DNA of 64,000 bases from NCBI RefSeq assembly GCF_008056315.1, contig NZ_VRKQ01000016.1, positions 124,517-188,516 on the forward strand, given 5' to 3'. Origin of the DNA: Seonamhaeicola maritimus. GTDB lineage: Bacteria > Bacteroidota > Bacteroidia > Flavobacteriales > Flavobacteriaceae. The number at the start of each line of letters is the position of its first letter. The stretch's first letter is position 1. The notes beneath the pieces are model-generated. The model was not told where the DNA came from and did not search any database. It worked only from the letters and a program-made list of their open reading frames with translations. The translations under genes were made by a program, and so were the position numbers. Positions 55,422 through 63,641 of the stretch are shown in pieces.

Positions 55422-56807
55422 ATGGTTAACTTTTTCATAATATCTTACTTGTTAATTACTCTCGGAATTGGGTTTTGGGCCTCTAAGAGAATAAAGACTT
55501 CTGGTGATTTTACACTAGCTGGAAAAAGCCTCTCAACTTCTCTTGTAGGAGTAACATTATTTGCAACCTGGTTTGGAAGTAGTCAAATTATGGGAAACCC
55601 TGGATACTTCATATTAGATGGATTTTCTTCATACATAACTTTAATCCTATCTGGAGGAATTTGTTTATTTATTGTTGGACAATTCTATGCACGAAAACTG
55701 TATAGAATGAATATTGTTACTATAAATGATTTCTTTAGAGTAAGGTATAATAAAAAACTAGAAGTGTTCTCTTCATTGATAATGGTATTATCTTATCCGC
55801 ACTGGATTGCTGCCCAATTTGTTGCTTTGGCTTATTTATTTAATACAGTAATGGGTATTCCTTTTAATTACGGCGTTTTTGTAGGTGCCTCAATAGTGGT
55901 TTTTTACACCTATATTGGTGGTATGTGGGCTGTAGCTTATACAGACATGGTACAAAGTATCATGATTCTTTTAGGCTTGTTTATACTTCTATTTGAAGTA
56001 TTAACTGAAACTAAAGGTATTGCCCCAATTTTTTCAAACCAATCAAAAGAATTTTTTGATTTAACACCTCATGGAGGCCTTGAAGAATGGTCAGCATATA
56101 TTGCTCTTTTATTAGCTTTTATAGCTGGAGCTATACCTGTTCAAGAGATATATCAACGGGTGTTTTCTGCAAAGAATGAAAAATCTGCACGAAATGGTCT
56201 TTTCCTTGGTGCCATTCTAATGATTCTTATACCAAGTATTCCTCTAATAATTGGATTAGGAGGTGTTTACTTGCATCCCGAATTGTTGAACAATGGTAAT
56301 AGTCAAGATATAATACCTGCTTTGGTTAAAATAATGACAAGCATACCAGTTCAAGTTCTTTTTTATGGTGCCATGATATCTGCGATTTTGAGTACTTCAA
56401 GTGGTGCTATGCTTGCGCCATCAACGATAATAGGAGAAAACCTAATTAAACCTTACGCAAAAAATCTTTCAGATAAAAATTTACTTCTGTACACAAGACT
56501 AAGTGTAATTTTAGTAGCAGCTATATCTTGTTATTTTGCCTTTGATGATTCAGATATTGTTGGATTAGTTGAAGCCTCTTTAAGTCTTATTTTAGTTTGT
56601 CTTTTTGCTCCTTTTACATTTGGTTTGTTTTGGAAAAAATCTTCAGTCACAGGTGCGTGGTCAGCGATTTTAACTGGAGGTTTAAGTTGGTTGTTTTGCT
56701 ATATATATAATACCATAATTGACCCAACTATTTATGGTTTTGTAATAAGTTGTTTGACCATGGTAATTGGAAGTATCCTTTGCCCTGATAAAAATAATGC
56801 TAAATAA
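55422..56807 (+). CDS. Sodium:solute symporter (SSS family)
   Basis: This 461-aa transporter has about 12-13 helices and SSS-typical segments (TLFATWFGSSQIMG, VVFYTYIGGMWAVAYTDMVQ, ISAILSTSSGAMLAPST). It is distinct from the symporter at 35714. The substrate is unknown. It is the first gene after S2 and is followed by a membrane cyclase 16 bases later, so the two share a cassette and a transcript. Confidence 0.88.
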   Translation: MVNFFIISYLLITLGIGFWASKRIKTSGDFTLAGKSLSTSLVGVTLFATWFGSSQIMGNPGYFILDGFSSYITLILSGGICLFIVGQFYARKLYRMNIVTINDFFRVRYNKKLEVFSSLIMVLSYPHWIAAQFVALAYLFNTVMGIPFNYGVFVGASIVVFYTYIGGMWAVAYTDMVQSIMILLGLFILLFEVLTETKGIAPIFSNQSKEFFDLTPHGGLEEWSAYIALLLAFIAGAIPVQEIYQRVFSAKNEKSARNGLFLGAILMILIPSIPLIIGLGGVYLHPELLNNGNSQDIIPALVKIMTSIPVQVLFYGAMISAILSTSSGAMLAPSTIIGENLIKPYAKNLSDKNLLLYTRLSVILVAAISCYFAFDDSDIVGLVEASLSLILVCLFAPFTFGLFWKKSSVTGAWSAILTGGLSWLFCYIYNTIIDPTIYGFVISCLTMVIGSILCPDKNNAK

Positions 56808-56823
56808 AAATAATTAGAACATT

Positions 56824-58056
56824 ATGCCCAATAATGATAAAAGCAAAACTTCAATTTTGCATAGAATAGTTGACATTGGTGCTAATAAGGAATTTTCTAT
56901 AACTGAGAATAGATATCTGCGCATAACAAATATCGCTTCTATCCTTGGCATCTTATTCATGGTAATGTGGATGATTACTGCTTTTTGCATTACAGATTCC
57001 CCAATACTTTATGGAAGCAATGGATTGTTAGCGTTGATGTTTTCATTCGTTCTAATATTTAATAGTAAAGGTTGGCGGGTATTGGCTTCAACTTGGTTTA
57101 CTACTACGTCCTATATTGGAATTATATTATTTCTTTATTTGTTGGGTTACTCGTCAGGTGTTTGGGTAATATGTTTCATCATAATAATTACTCCATACAT
57201 GACTTTCCCAAAAAGTGCGAGAAAATTAGCTATTGGTTTCAGTATGTTAGGAGTCTTGACATTAATTATTTCGGTTACTTTTCAATCCAAATTTTATCCT
57301 CACTATGATGTACTTGACCCATATTTTTTGCAAATGTTTAACATCAGTACAACTGGACTTATTTGTATTACAATCGCATGGACTTTGTCTGTACTAATTG
57401 ATAAATCGGAGGATTCTTTGAGGGTTGAGCAAAAAAGATCAGATGACCTTCTGCATAATATTCTACCTGTAAATGTTGCAAGAGATCTAAAAGAAACTGG
57501 TAAAACAGTGCCCAAAAGGCACAAAAATGTAACTATTCTGTTTACAGACTTCAAAGGCTTTACGGAGTTAGTAGCTAGCATTCCGGCAATCACGTTGGTC
57601 AATGAACTCAATGATATTTTTGGGCGATTCGATGAGATTGTTGAGGAATTAGGAGTTGAAAAAATTGAAACAATTGGGGATGCATATATGGCTGCATGTG
57701 GCCTTGAAAAAGAGATTAAAGATCATGCAATTAATTGTATTAAAGCTGCGCAACAGATGCTATCTTATCTAGAGGAGAGAAACATGAAACATGAAATTAA
57801 ATGGAGGATGAGAGTTGGGATACATACGGGACCAATAGTGGCAGGGGTAGTTGGAAAGAAGAAATTTAACTATGATCTCTTTGGAGATACAGTTAATACG
57901 GCAAGTCGGATCGAATCATTAGGAGAACCTAGTAAAATAAATATATCAGAAACAACCTACCAGCTCGTCAAAAATGATATCACTTGCGAACGCAGGGGGA
58001 AAATTCAAGCTAAAGGAAAAGGAGAATTGGAAATGTATTTTATAAAATATAGCTAA
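56824..58056 (+). CDS. Membrane-anchored class III nucleotide cyclase
   Basis: This 410-aa protein has about six membrane helices (about 35-200), a helical linker with the LLHNILPVNVARDLKETGKTVP transducer-type motif and a C-terminal cyclase domain (about 235-405). Metal aspartates are in FTDFKGFT and GDAYMA; the Asn and Arg in DTVNTASRIES are present. The purine-selecting positions are Glu (KIETIGDAYM, as in guanylate cyclases) and Asp (NYDLFGDT, as in adenylate cyclases), so ATP or GTP cannot be called. Its gene stop lies inside element S3. Confidence 0.9.
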   Translation: MPNNDKSKTSILHRIVDIGANKEFSITENRYLRITNIASILGILFMVMWMITAFCITDSPILYGSNGLLALMFSFVLIFNSKGWRVLASTWFTTTSYIGIILFLYLLGYSSGVWVICFIIIITPYMTFPKSARKLAIGFSMLGVLTLIISVTFQSKFYPHYDVLDPYFLQMFNISTTGLICITIAWTLSVLIDKSEDSLRVEQKRSDDLLHNILPVNVARDLKETGKTVPKRHKNVTILFTDFKGFTELVASIPAITLVNELNDIFGRFDEIVEELGVEKIETIGDAYMAACGLEKEIKDHAINCIKAAQQMLSYLEERNMKHEIKWRMRVGIHTGPIVAGVVGKKKFNYDLFGDTVNTASRIESLGEPSKINISETTYQLVKNDITCERRGKIQAKGKGELEMYFIKYS

Positions 58057-58116
58057 AACTATATATAATGCGTTGCACCCTTCGGGATGTTACGACACCA
58101 TACACATAACTTGTGC
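58051..58116 (+). repeat. Cassette-boundary element S3 (degenerate)
   Basis: AGCTAAAAC at the cyclase stop could be the left core with two extra A; its complement GTTTTAGCT is close to GTTAGCT at 55375. A hairpin ACCC-TTC-GGG and a right core CTTGTGC (58110-58116), followed by CTCATT, complete it. Arms are not clear, so this copy is the weakest but S1. Confidence 0.4.
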
Positions 58117-58180
58117 CTCATTCATTTCTCACTAGAGCGGAATTAAATAATTATCCTAACTTTAGAGAAATAAATGAACA

Positions 58181-58450
58181 ATGTTAAAATTCTTTAGAAA
58201 AATTCGTCAAAAAATGATAAAAGATAACAATGTTACCAAGTATATATTATACGCCATTGGTGAAATAATACTTGTTGTTTTTGGGATTTTGATTGCCCTT
58301 AATATTAATAACCGTAACGAAACTTCTAAATTAAAACAAAAAGAATTCGTTTTGCTAATCAAAATGCAACAAAATCTAAATCAGGATTTAGGCAAATTAA
58401 ATAGAATTTTAAAATCAAATAATGAAAGAAATCGTTGCTATTGGAATTGA
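58181..58450 (+). pseudogene. Truncated DUF6090 gene remnant
   Basis: The frame opens with the conserved DUF6090 N-terminus (MLKFFRKIRQKMIKDNN, then YAIGEIILVVFGILIALNINN) and stops after 89 codons, where full copies have about 255. The C-terminal domain is absent. The downstream region holds a different gene (58492), so it is probably the scar of a deletion that joined two cassettes. Confidence 0.7.
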
Positions 58451-58491
58451 CAAAGGTATTTTTCTAGAACTAATTATAAGGAATTAAGATA

Positions 58492-58998
58492 ATGGAACAA
58501 AAAGTAGAAATAAAGGAAACCACCATAAAAAGGATTGGAGGCTATTTACATAGAGTTGTACCTATAGCAGATAAATCTGGTGAGATAATAAGTTATGCTT
58601 TAAAACCTTTAATGCTTGAATTTAAACCTCGCGATATTATGCAGGTAATTATAGGTTCAGCAATATTGGCAATTCCAGTATCACTAACTGAAGAAGCATG
58701 GAATCTTGGTGAAACGCTGCCAATTTCAAATGTTTCTATGATAGCTGCAATTTCTTTAGTCTTGATTTCAGTTTTTGTTTACTTTAATTTTTACAAAGTA
58801 ACGTTAAAAGGATATGTAACTGATTTCATAAAAAGAATAATTGGTACTTATATTATTTCACTACTTGTTGTTGCATTGATTCTGACTTTAATCGATAAGT
58901 GTCCATGGAGAATTGATAATCTATTGGCGATAAAAAGAATAATCATTGTTGCTTTTCCAGCAGCCATGAGTGGAACCCTAAGTGATACAATTAAATAA
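58492..58998 (+). CDS. DUF2391-like integral membrane protein
   Basis: This 168-aa protein has an N-terminal soluble part (about 1-50) and four hydrophobic helices. The segment IGSAILAIPVSLTEEAWNLGETLP resembles DUF2391-type membrane proteins. The function is unknown. It follows the truncated DUF6090 remnant and precedes element S4. Confidence 0.6.
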   Translation: MEQKVEIKETTIKRIGGYLHRVVPIADKSGEIISYALKPLMLEFKPRDIMQVIIGSAILAIPVSLTEEAWNLGETLPISNVSMIAAISLVLISVFVYFNFYKVTLKGYVTDFIKRIIGTYIISLLVVALILTLIDKCPWRIDNLLAIKRIIIVAFPAAMSGTLSDTIK

Positions 58999-59010
58999 AA
59001 ATTAAACAGT

Positions 59011-59083
59011 TGCCAACAATGGCTATAAAGCATAGGCCTAACCTACCAAACCGTTCCTGAGCTTCATAGCCGGAACGTTAGCC
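59011..59083 (+). repeat. Cassette-boundary element S4 (attC-like, short)
   Basis: This is the shortest complete copy, 73 bases. Core TGCCAAC (59011-59017), AAT, arm GGCTATAAAGC, a 29-base middle, arm GCTTCATAGCC (59061-59071; 10 of 11 pairs), GGAAC, core GTTAGCC (59077-59083). TTCATTATGACC follows, as in S1 and S7. Confidence 0.75.
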
Positions 59084-59107
59084 TTCATTATGACCAACCA
59101 ATAGACA

Positions 59108-59905
59108 ATGATAAAATTCTTTAGAAAAATTCGACAAAGATTATTGACTGAAAATAAATATAGTAAGTATCTGATATATGCTATTGGAGAAATTATACTT
59201 GTAGTAATTGGTATTTTGATTGCACTACAGATAAACAACTGGAATGAGAATCGTATAGCAAAAATTGAAGAAGGAAAATATCTCAATGCATTACTAACAG
59301 AAGCGAAGACTAATAAAGTAAAACTTTTAAGGTTAATTGAGAATAGAAAAACTATATTAAATGCTGTCAATTACACCATAGACCATTTAAACAAACCTGT
59401 TTTAAATCCGCATGTTATAGATTCCATTTATATCAAGTTAGGATGGACGTTTGGTTTGTCATTTACCTTGTTAAATACATCTGCGTATTCAGAAATGGAG
59501 TCATCAGGTAGATTGCAAAATATTACAAACGATTCTTTAAGAAATGCTATAGTAGATTTTTATGAATATTTGGATTATGTTAATGATATAGAAGACAGAG
59601 GCCCTGTCCATTTTTGGAATCATGATTATAGTCCCTTTTTCCCGAAGCATCTTAACTATACAAAAACTATCAAGTCATGGAATTCTGATAAAGGTTTACA
59701 TGAATTAGATCTACCACCTATGCCATTTTGGACATTGTCAAAAACACATCCATTAAAAATTGAATTCTATAACCTGTTATCTCGATATTATACTGGCTCT
59801 TGGTGGATTTTGAATTCACAAAAACGCTTACTAAAACAAGTAGAAACTATACACTCAATGCTAAGAGATAATCTTGAAATTGTTAATAATGATAAAATTC
59901 TTTAG
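59108..59905 (+). CDS. DUF6090 family protein, copy 3
   Basis: This 265-aa protein has the shared N-terminus MIKFFRKIRQRLLTENKYS and membrane helix (YAIGEIILVVIGILIALQINN). Its C-terminal half contains WTFGLSFTLLNTSAYSEMESSG. Its last codons lie in the 5' end of the next DUF6090 gene (overlap 17 bases), and its stop TAG is made by that gene's conserved start sequence. This points to deletion of a boundary element between two former cassettes. Confidence 0.85.
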   Translation: MIKFFRKIRQRLLTENKYSKYLIYAIGEIILVVIGILIALQINNWNENRIAKIEEGKYLNALLTEAKTNKVKLLRLIENRKTILNAVNYTIDHLNKPVLNPHVIDSIYIKLGWTFGLSFTLLNTSAYSEMESSGRLQNITNDSLRNAIVDFYEYLDYVNDIEDRGPVHFWNHDYSPFFPKHLNYTKTIKSWNSDKGLHELDLPPMPFWTLSKTHPLKIEFYNLLSRYYTGSWWILNSQKRLLKQVETIHSMLRDNLEIVNNDKIL

Positions 59906-60656
59906 AAAAATTAGACAAAACTTAATGTTGGAAAACAGAACAGGAAAATATTTTAAATATGCCATTGGTGAAATTATTCTTGTTGTAATTGGAATTTTAA
60001 TAGCTATTCAGCTTAATGATTTAAACGAAAATAGAAAAGAACACAAGAAGGAATTATCCTTTATTAAAAAACTGCAAGAAGATATCAATTTCGATATTCG
60101 ACATTTAACTAAGCAAGATTCCATTTTGGCAGGTTATCTATCCAATCAAGAAAAAATACCAGAACTATTACTTAAAGCAACATCAGTAAAAGATATTGCG
60201 AATATTGAATCGGTAATGCACAAAAGTTGGAATAATATAGAGATAAATAGAAAGACGTATAATGAAATGCTCAATACTAGCGGAATTTATATTATTAAGA
60301 ACAAAGAATTACTAATTCATTTAAACGAGCATTATGCTTTAATAGAAAAGTATCAACAATTCATGAGAGAAATAACTGAGGACGGACGAGAGTATATGAA
60401 AAATCCCGATTTAGATACCTTCCGATTTTTGAAAAAATACTATGAAAATCCCGAATTCGATATAAATAGAATTGATACGAGTTGGATAGGGAATTATAAT
60501 TCACCTACCTATTTAGCTTTATCCAGATATTATAACCATGTGATAGGTGGTGTTAATGGAAATAAAAGAACCTATATTAAAGAAATACTTACTAGCAGCA
60601 ATGCATTGTTAAACGAAATTAAACAAGAATTAACGAGCAGAAATTACAACAATTAA
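59889..60656 (+). CDS. DUF6090 family protein, copy 4
   Basis: This 255-aa protein has the shared start MIKFFRKIRQNLMLENRTG and membrane helix (YAIGEIILVVIGILIAIQLN), then a helical domain with FIKKLQEDINFDIRHL. The start is ATG 59889, in line with the other copies; the longer frame from 59874 would add five residues not seen in them. It overlaps the upstream DUF6090 gene by 17 bases. Element S5 begins 10 bases after its stop. Confidence 0.85.
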   Translation: MIKFFRKIRQNLMLENRTGKYFKYAIGEIILVVIGILIAIQLNDLNENRKEHKKELSFIKKLQEDINFDIRHLTKQDSILAGYLSNQEKIPELLLKATSVKDIANIESVMHKSWNNIEINRKTYNEMLNTSGIYIIKNKELLIHLNEHYALIEKYQQFMREITEDGREYMKNPDLDTFRFLKKYYENPEFDINRIDTSWIGNYNSPTYLALSRYYNHVIGGVNGNKRTYIKEILTSSNALLNEIKQELTSRNYNN

Positions 60657-60665
60657 ATAACGAAC

Positions 60666-60796
60666 GCACAACAATGGCTATAAGTAAATACTTGTTCTCG
60701 ATTACTTTGGAAATTCCGCAGGAATTTCCAACTCGGTGTGTACTTGCAAAGTTAAGTGCTAACCTACACAACTACTCATAGCCGAGACCGTTGGCA
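60666..60796 (+). repeat. Cassette-boundary element S5 (attC-like)
   Basis: Core GCACAAC (60666-60672), AAT, arm GGCTATAAGTA (60676-60686), a middle containing a perfect 9-bp hairpin GGAAATTCC-GCA-GGAATTTCC (60709-60729), arm TACTCATAGCC (60773-60783; 10 of 11 pairs), GAGACC, core GTTGGCA (60790-60796). Confidence 0.8.
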
Positions 60797-60808
60797 ACAA
60801 TTACAAAA

Positions 60809-61273
60809 ATGAATAGAAGAAAGATATATTTTTACAGCGCTCTGATTTTGACTTTAAGTGTAATTATACTTTTAGCTACTGGCTCTTCTTTACTTACAAT
60901 CGCTTTAAATGACAACAAATCAATCCCTCTAGGAACATTTACAACTTGGACTGGTATGATTTCATTACCATTAACGATATATTGGGGGGCAAATGAGCTA
61001 AGAGAACCATCGAGCAAACTGAATAGAATTCTCTCTGAATTCCTTAGAATCATAATCATATTTGGAATTCTTTGGGTTCCAATATCATATTTACTTGCTG
61101 GCAATCTTTCATTCACTTTTTCTGAAAAAGAAACATTTCAGGGTGGACAAGTAGCAATGCGATGGTTTTGGCGGTTAAGCTATGGCATTGGAATTGGAGC
61201 AATACTGACATTAATTATATATTGGATTTCATTACTTTTCAAAAAAAAGAAAACTGTTACCAACAATGTATAA
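60809..61273 (+). CDS. Four-helix membrane protein of unknown function
   Basis: This 154-aa protein has four hydrophobic helices (about 5-27, 38-55, 80-100 and 125-147) and no motif I recognise. I chose ATG 60809; a TTG at 60791 lies inside the S5 core. Its last codons overlap element S6, so the cassette boundary cuts into the coding end. The start core GTTGGCAACA and the complement of its end core GTTGGTAACA differ at one base in ten. Confidence 0.7.
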   Translation: MNRRKIYFYSALILTLSVIILLATGSSLLTIALNDNKSIPLGTFTTWTGMISLPLTIYWGANELREPSSKLNRILSEFLRIIIIFGILWVPISYLLAGNLSFTFSEKETFQGGQVAMRWFWRLSYGIGIGAILTLIIYWISLLFKKKKTVTNNV

Positions 61274-61390
61274 CCGCAATTACGGCGGATTCGACTACGC
61301 CCGAATCCACTCGGAATTGCTAACGTTAGTACTTAGCCGAAAAACAGTAACTTTAATCCCCTAACTAACTGTTATGTGAGACCGTTGTAG
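61258..61390 (+). repeat. Cassette-boundary element S6 (attC-like)
   Basis: Core TACCAAC (61258-61264), AAT, arm GTATAAC, a middle with paired GCAATT/AATTGC and GGATTCG/CGAATCC, arm GTTATGT (61371-61377), GAGACC, core GTTGTAG (61384-61390). The left core lies in the last codons of the preceding gene. Confidence 0.75.
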
Positions 61391-61410
61391 CACATTAAAA
61401 TAATCCATTA

Positions 61411-62238
61411 ATGAAAATATATTTCATCCTTTTTCTGTTAATTACATATACTTTAAATGGCTTTGGACAAAAACAAAAAGACGAGCCTACAACCTACTTA
61501 GATGATTTATCTATTGAGTGGAAAAAAAATAATGACACTTTAAAACTTGTTGCAAAAAACAAATTACTGACTTCAATCCAACTTTATTTTCATACAAGAA
61601 GAGATAGTACTGAATTAAAATCATTCTTATTACTACCCAAAGATAGTATTGAACTTATAAAATATTCCGGAAACGCACCCGATTCTATTTTTAAATCACG
61701 AATTAGTGATAGTATTAGAGTTAGTTATTATTGGGGCCATAAATCGTTAATTAATCCTGACATGAGTTATCGTTATAGATTTCCATTTAAAAAAGGGAAA
61801 AAATATGAAGTAAGTCAAAGCTTTAATGGCAAAGCTTCTCATAATGATGAAAAGTCAAAATATGCTATTGATTTTCAACTGAATATAGGTGAAAGTGTAC
61901 ATGCTGCTAGGGATGGATTGGTAGTGAAAGCTATAGATTGGTTTACAAAACAAGGCGGAATAGAATTAAGAAATTCGGCTAATAAAGTAGTAATTCTTCA
62001 TTCAGATGGGACTTTAGCCACTTATGCACATTTAGATTACAAGGGGATTTTTGTTAAAGAAGGACAAAAAGTTGAAAAAGGACAAAAGATAGCTGTTTCA
62101 GGTTTAACAGGACACACTCGAGGTCCGCATTTACATTTTGTGGTAAGAAAAGAAAATGATATTGCCATTCCTGTATATTTTAAAGGTTATGAAGGCGAAG
62201 TATTAAAGAAAGGTAAAAGATATAAAGTAATCAATTAA
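61411..62238 (+). CDS. M23-family metallopeptidase, secreted
   Basis: This 275-aa protein has a signal peptide (ending LNGFGQ), an N-terminal beta part and a C-terminal LytM/M23 domain. The domain begins with a SHNDEKSKYAIDF segment and contains ARDGLVV, TYAHLDY and the zinc motif GPHLHF. It is likely to cleave peptidoglycan peptides or another glycine-rich link. It is a single-gene cassette with perfectly complementary cores: GTTGTAG before it (61384) and CTACAAC after it (62252). Confidence 0.9.
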   Translation: MKIYFILFLLITYTLNGFGQKQKDEPTTYLDDLSIEWKKNNDTLKLVAKNKLLTSIQLYFHTRRDSTELKSFLLLPKDSIELIKYSGNAPDSIFKSRISDSIRVSYYWGHKSLINPDMSYRYRFPFKKGKKYEVSQSFNGKASHNDEKSKYAIDFQLNIGESVHAARDGLVVKAIDWFTKQGGIELRNSANKVVILHSDGTLATYAHLDYKGIFVKEGQKVEKGQKIAVSGLTGHTRGPHLHFVVRKENDIAIPVYFKGYEGEVLKKGKRYKVIN

Positions 62239-62245
62239 TATAGCA

Positions 62246-62381
62246 CTACAACAACATGTATAATTAATTGCTTTGGCTAGTGATTACTTGGAAAATTCCT
62301 TCGGAATTTTCTCGCGTTCGTTTTTGTTTACTAAATTAGTTGCTCAAACACCCAACTAGACCATAAATAAAACCGTGGTGC
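62246..62381 (+). repeat. Cassette-boundary element S7 (attC-like)
   Basis: Core CTACAAC (62246-62252), AAC, AT-rich arm ATGTATAATT, a middle with perfect stem GAAAATTCC-TTC-GGAATTTTC, a weak arm near CATAAAT, AAAACC, core GTGGTGC (62375-62381), then TTCATTATAACC as in S1 and S4. Confidence 0.65.
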
Positions 62382-62405
62382 TTCATTATAACCAACAACT
62401 AACCA

Positions 62406-63182
62406 ATGACAACTATACTCTTACAGGCGTCCCTCATCATTTTAGCACTTGTAACGCTTTTGTGGATATGGAGTGTTTTCATTAAAAACGTAAGTATTGT
62501 AGACATATTTTGGGGCTTCGGATTTGTAATTGTTAATACTTTTTATGTATTTATGTCTGGAGAAATAAATGATAGAAAATTATTAACCTTAGCTTTAGTG
62601 GGAATTTGGGGACTAAGGCTTTCTATTTATCTTGCCTATAGAAATATTGGCAAAGGAGAAGATTTTAGATATCAGGAATTCCGAAAAAAATATGGACCTA
62701 AACGCTATTGGTGGTTTAGTTATTTTCAAACTTTTTTGTTACAAGGAGCCTTAATTATGATTGTTTCTTTACCCCTTTTAGGTATTAATACAAGTGATAG
62801 TACTGGGACTCTGTATGTTTTTGATTATTTAGGTCTTTTAGTTTGGCTTATTGGATTTACTTTTGAAGCTGGCGGTGATTATCAATTGGCACGTTTTAAA
62901 AGGAATACTAAAAACAATGGAAAGGTTTTAAATACGGGTTTTTGGAAATACACTAGGCATCCAAATTATTTTGGCGACTCCGCGGTGTGGTGGTCTTTTG
63001 GTCTTTTTAGCATTGCAGCTGGTAGTTACTGGCAAATAGTAGGTTCTATAATTATGACTTTATTGATTATTAAAATATCTGGTGTGAGCTTGCTTGAGAA
63101 ATCTTTAAACGAGACAAAACCTAAATACAAAGATTACGTCCAAAAAACTAATTCCTTTTTTCCATGGTTGCCTAAAAATTAA
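62406..63182 (+). CDS. DUF1295 (steroid 5-alpha-reductase-like) membrane protein
   Basis: This 258-aa protein has six or seven helices and the C-terminal signature VLNTGFWKYTRHPNYFGD, followed by GVSLLEKSL. It belongs to the DUF1295/isoprenylcysteine methyltransferase-like group of NADPH- or SAM-dependent membrane enzymes. The substrate is unknown. A 93-aa membrane-associated protein starts immediately after its stop. Confidence 0.9.
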   Translation: MTTILLQASLIILALVTLLWIWSVFIKNVSIVDIFWGFGFVIVNTFYVFMSGEINDRKLLTLALVGIWGLRLSIYLAYRNIGKGEDFRYQEFRKKYGPKRYWWFSYFQTFLLQGALIMIVSLPLLGINTSDSTGTLYVFDYLGLLVWLIGFTFEAGGDYQLARFKRNTKNNGKVLNTGFWKYTRHPNYFGDSAVWWSFGLFSIAAGSYWQIVGSIIMTLLIIKISGVSLLEKSLNETKPKYKDYVQKTNSFFPWLPKN

Positions 63183-63464
63183 ATGACAATGGGTTTTATA
63201 ACTAAAAACATTTGGTTTATATTATTTGTAGTTTGGGGATTACCTTTAAGTTATTATAGAAGTAAATTCCGTAAAATCATTTACCAAACTGACAGTTGGC
63301 TAATAAATATTAAACCTGTTTTTTGGAAAGAAATTAAAGGACTTTTTGGAAATATTTATCCAGAGAATCTCAAATACAAAAAGTTTAGAAACTTCTACCT
63401 TTTCTATCTGATTATTTATGGCTTGTTATTTACAGCTTATTTATTATTTGATAGAAATTTGTAA
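63183..63464 (+). CDS. Small protein with two hydrophobic segments
   Basis: I do not recognise the family. The 93-aa product has hydrophobic segments near each end (IWFILFVVWGLPLSYY and FYLFYLIIYGLLFTAYLLF) with a basic middle. It starts with the ATG that follows directly on the DUF1295 stop, so translation is coupled. It is perhaps an accessory of the DUF1295 protein. Confidence 0.7.
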   Translation: MTMGFITKNIWFILFVVWGLPLSYYRSKFRKIIYQTDSWLINIKPVFWKEIKGLFGNIYPENLKYKKFRNFYLFYLIIYGLLFTAYLLFDRNL

Positions 63465-63476
63465 AAAATAACAAAT

Positions 63477-63616
63477 ATAAAACAAGGTGTTAATTCCAAA
63501 TTTTAGTTTGCTTATTCATAATTAAGAAATCCCAGTACGTTTACTTAACGTTCTATCCTTTTTGCTATATTAGTTGTTTAACCAAGAAACTAACCATACA
63601 CACCGAGCCGTTATAC
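63477..63616 (+). repeat. Cassette-boundary element S8 (degenerate)
   Basis: Left core ATAAAAC (63477-63483), AAG, arm GTGT, an AT-rich middle, arm ACACACC, GAGCC, core GTTATAC (63610-63616). The layout matches the other elements, but the cores are not like those of its neighbours. It ends 26 bases before the GNAT gene. Confidence 0.45.
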
Positions 63617-63641
63617 ATCATCTAAGTCACTCTAAAGTATT

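Noticed and set aside
55193-55429. 78-codon open frame after DUF6090 copy 1
   Set aside because: It covers the attC-like element S2 and overlaps real genes on both sides; its composition follows the hairpins of the element, not a protein.
61411-62238. M23 peptidase considered inactive because a Lys sits four residues before the zinc-binding Asp
   Set aside because: The SHN...KYAIDF form is found in a common M23 subgroup, where the His lies a little earlier; inactivation cannot be claimed.
54415-63616. CRISPR array or insertion-sequence ends as explanation for the repeats
   Set aside because: The elements differ in length and middle sequence, the spacers are whole genes, and no transposase or cas gene is present.
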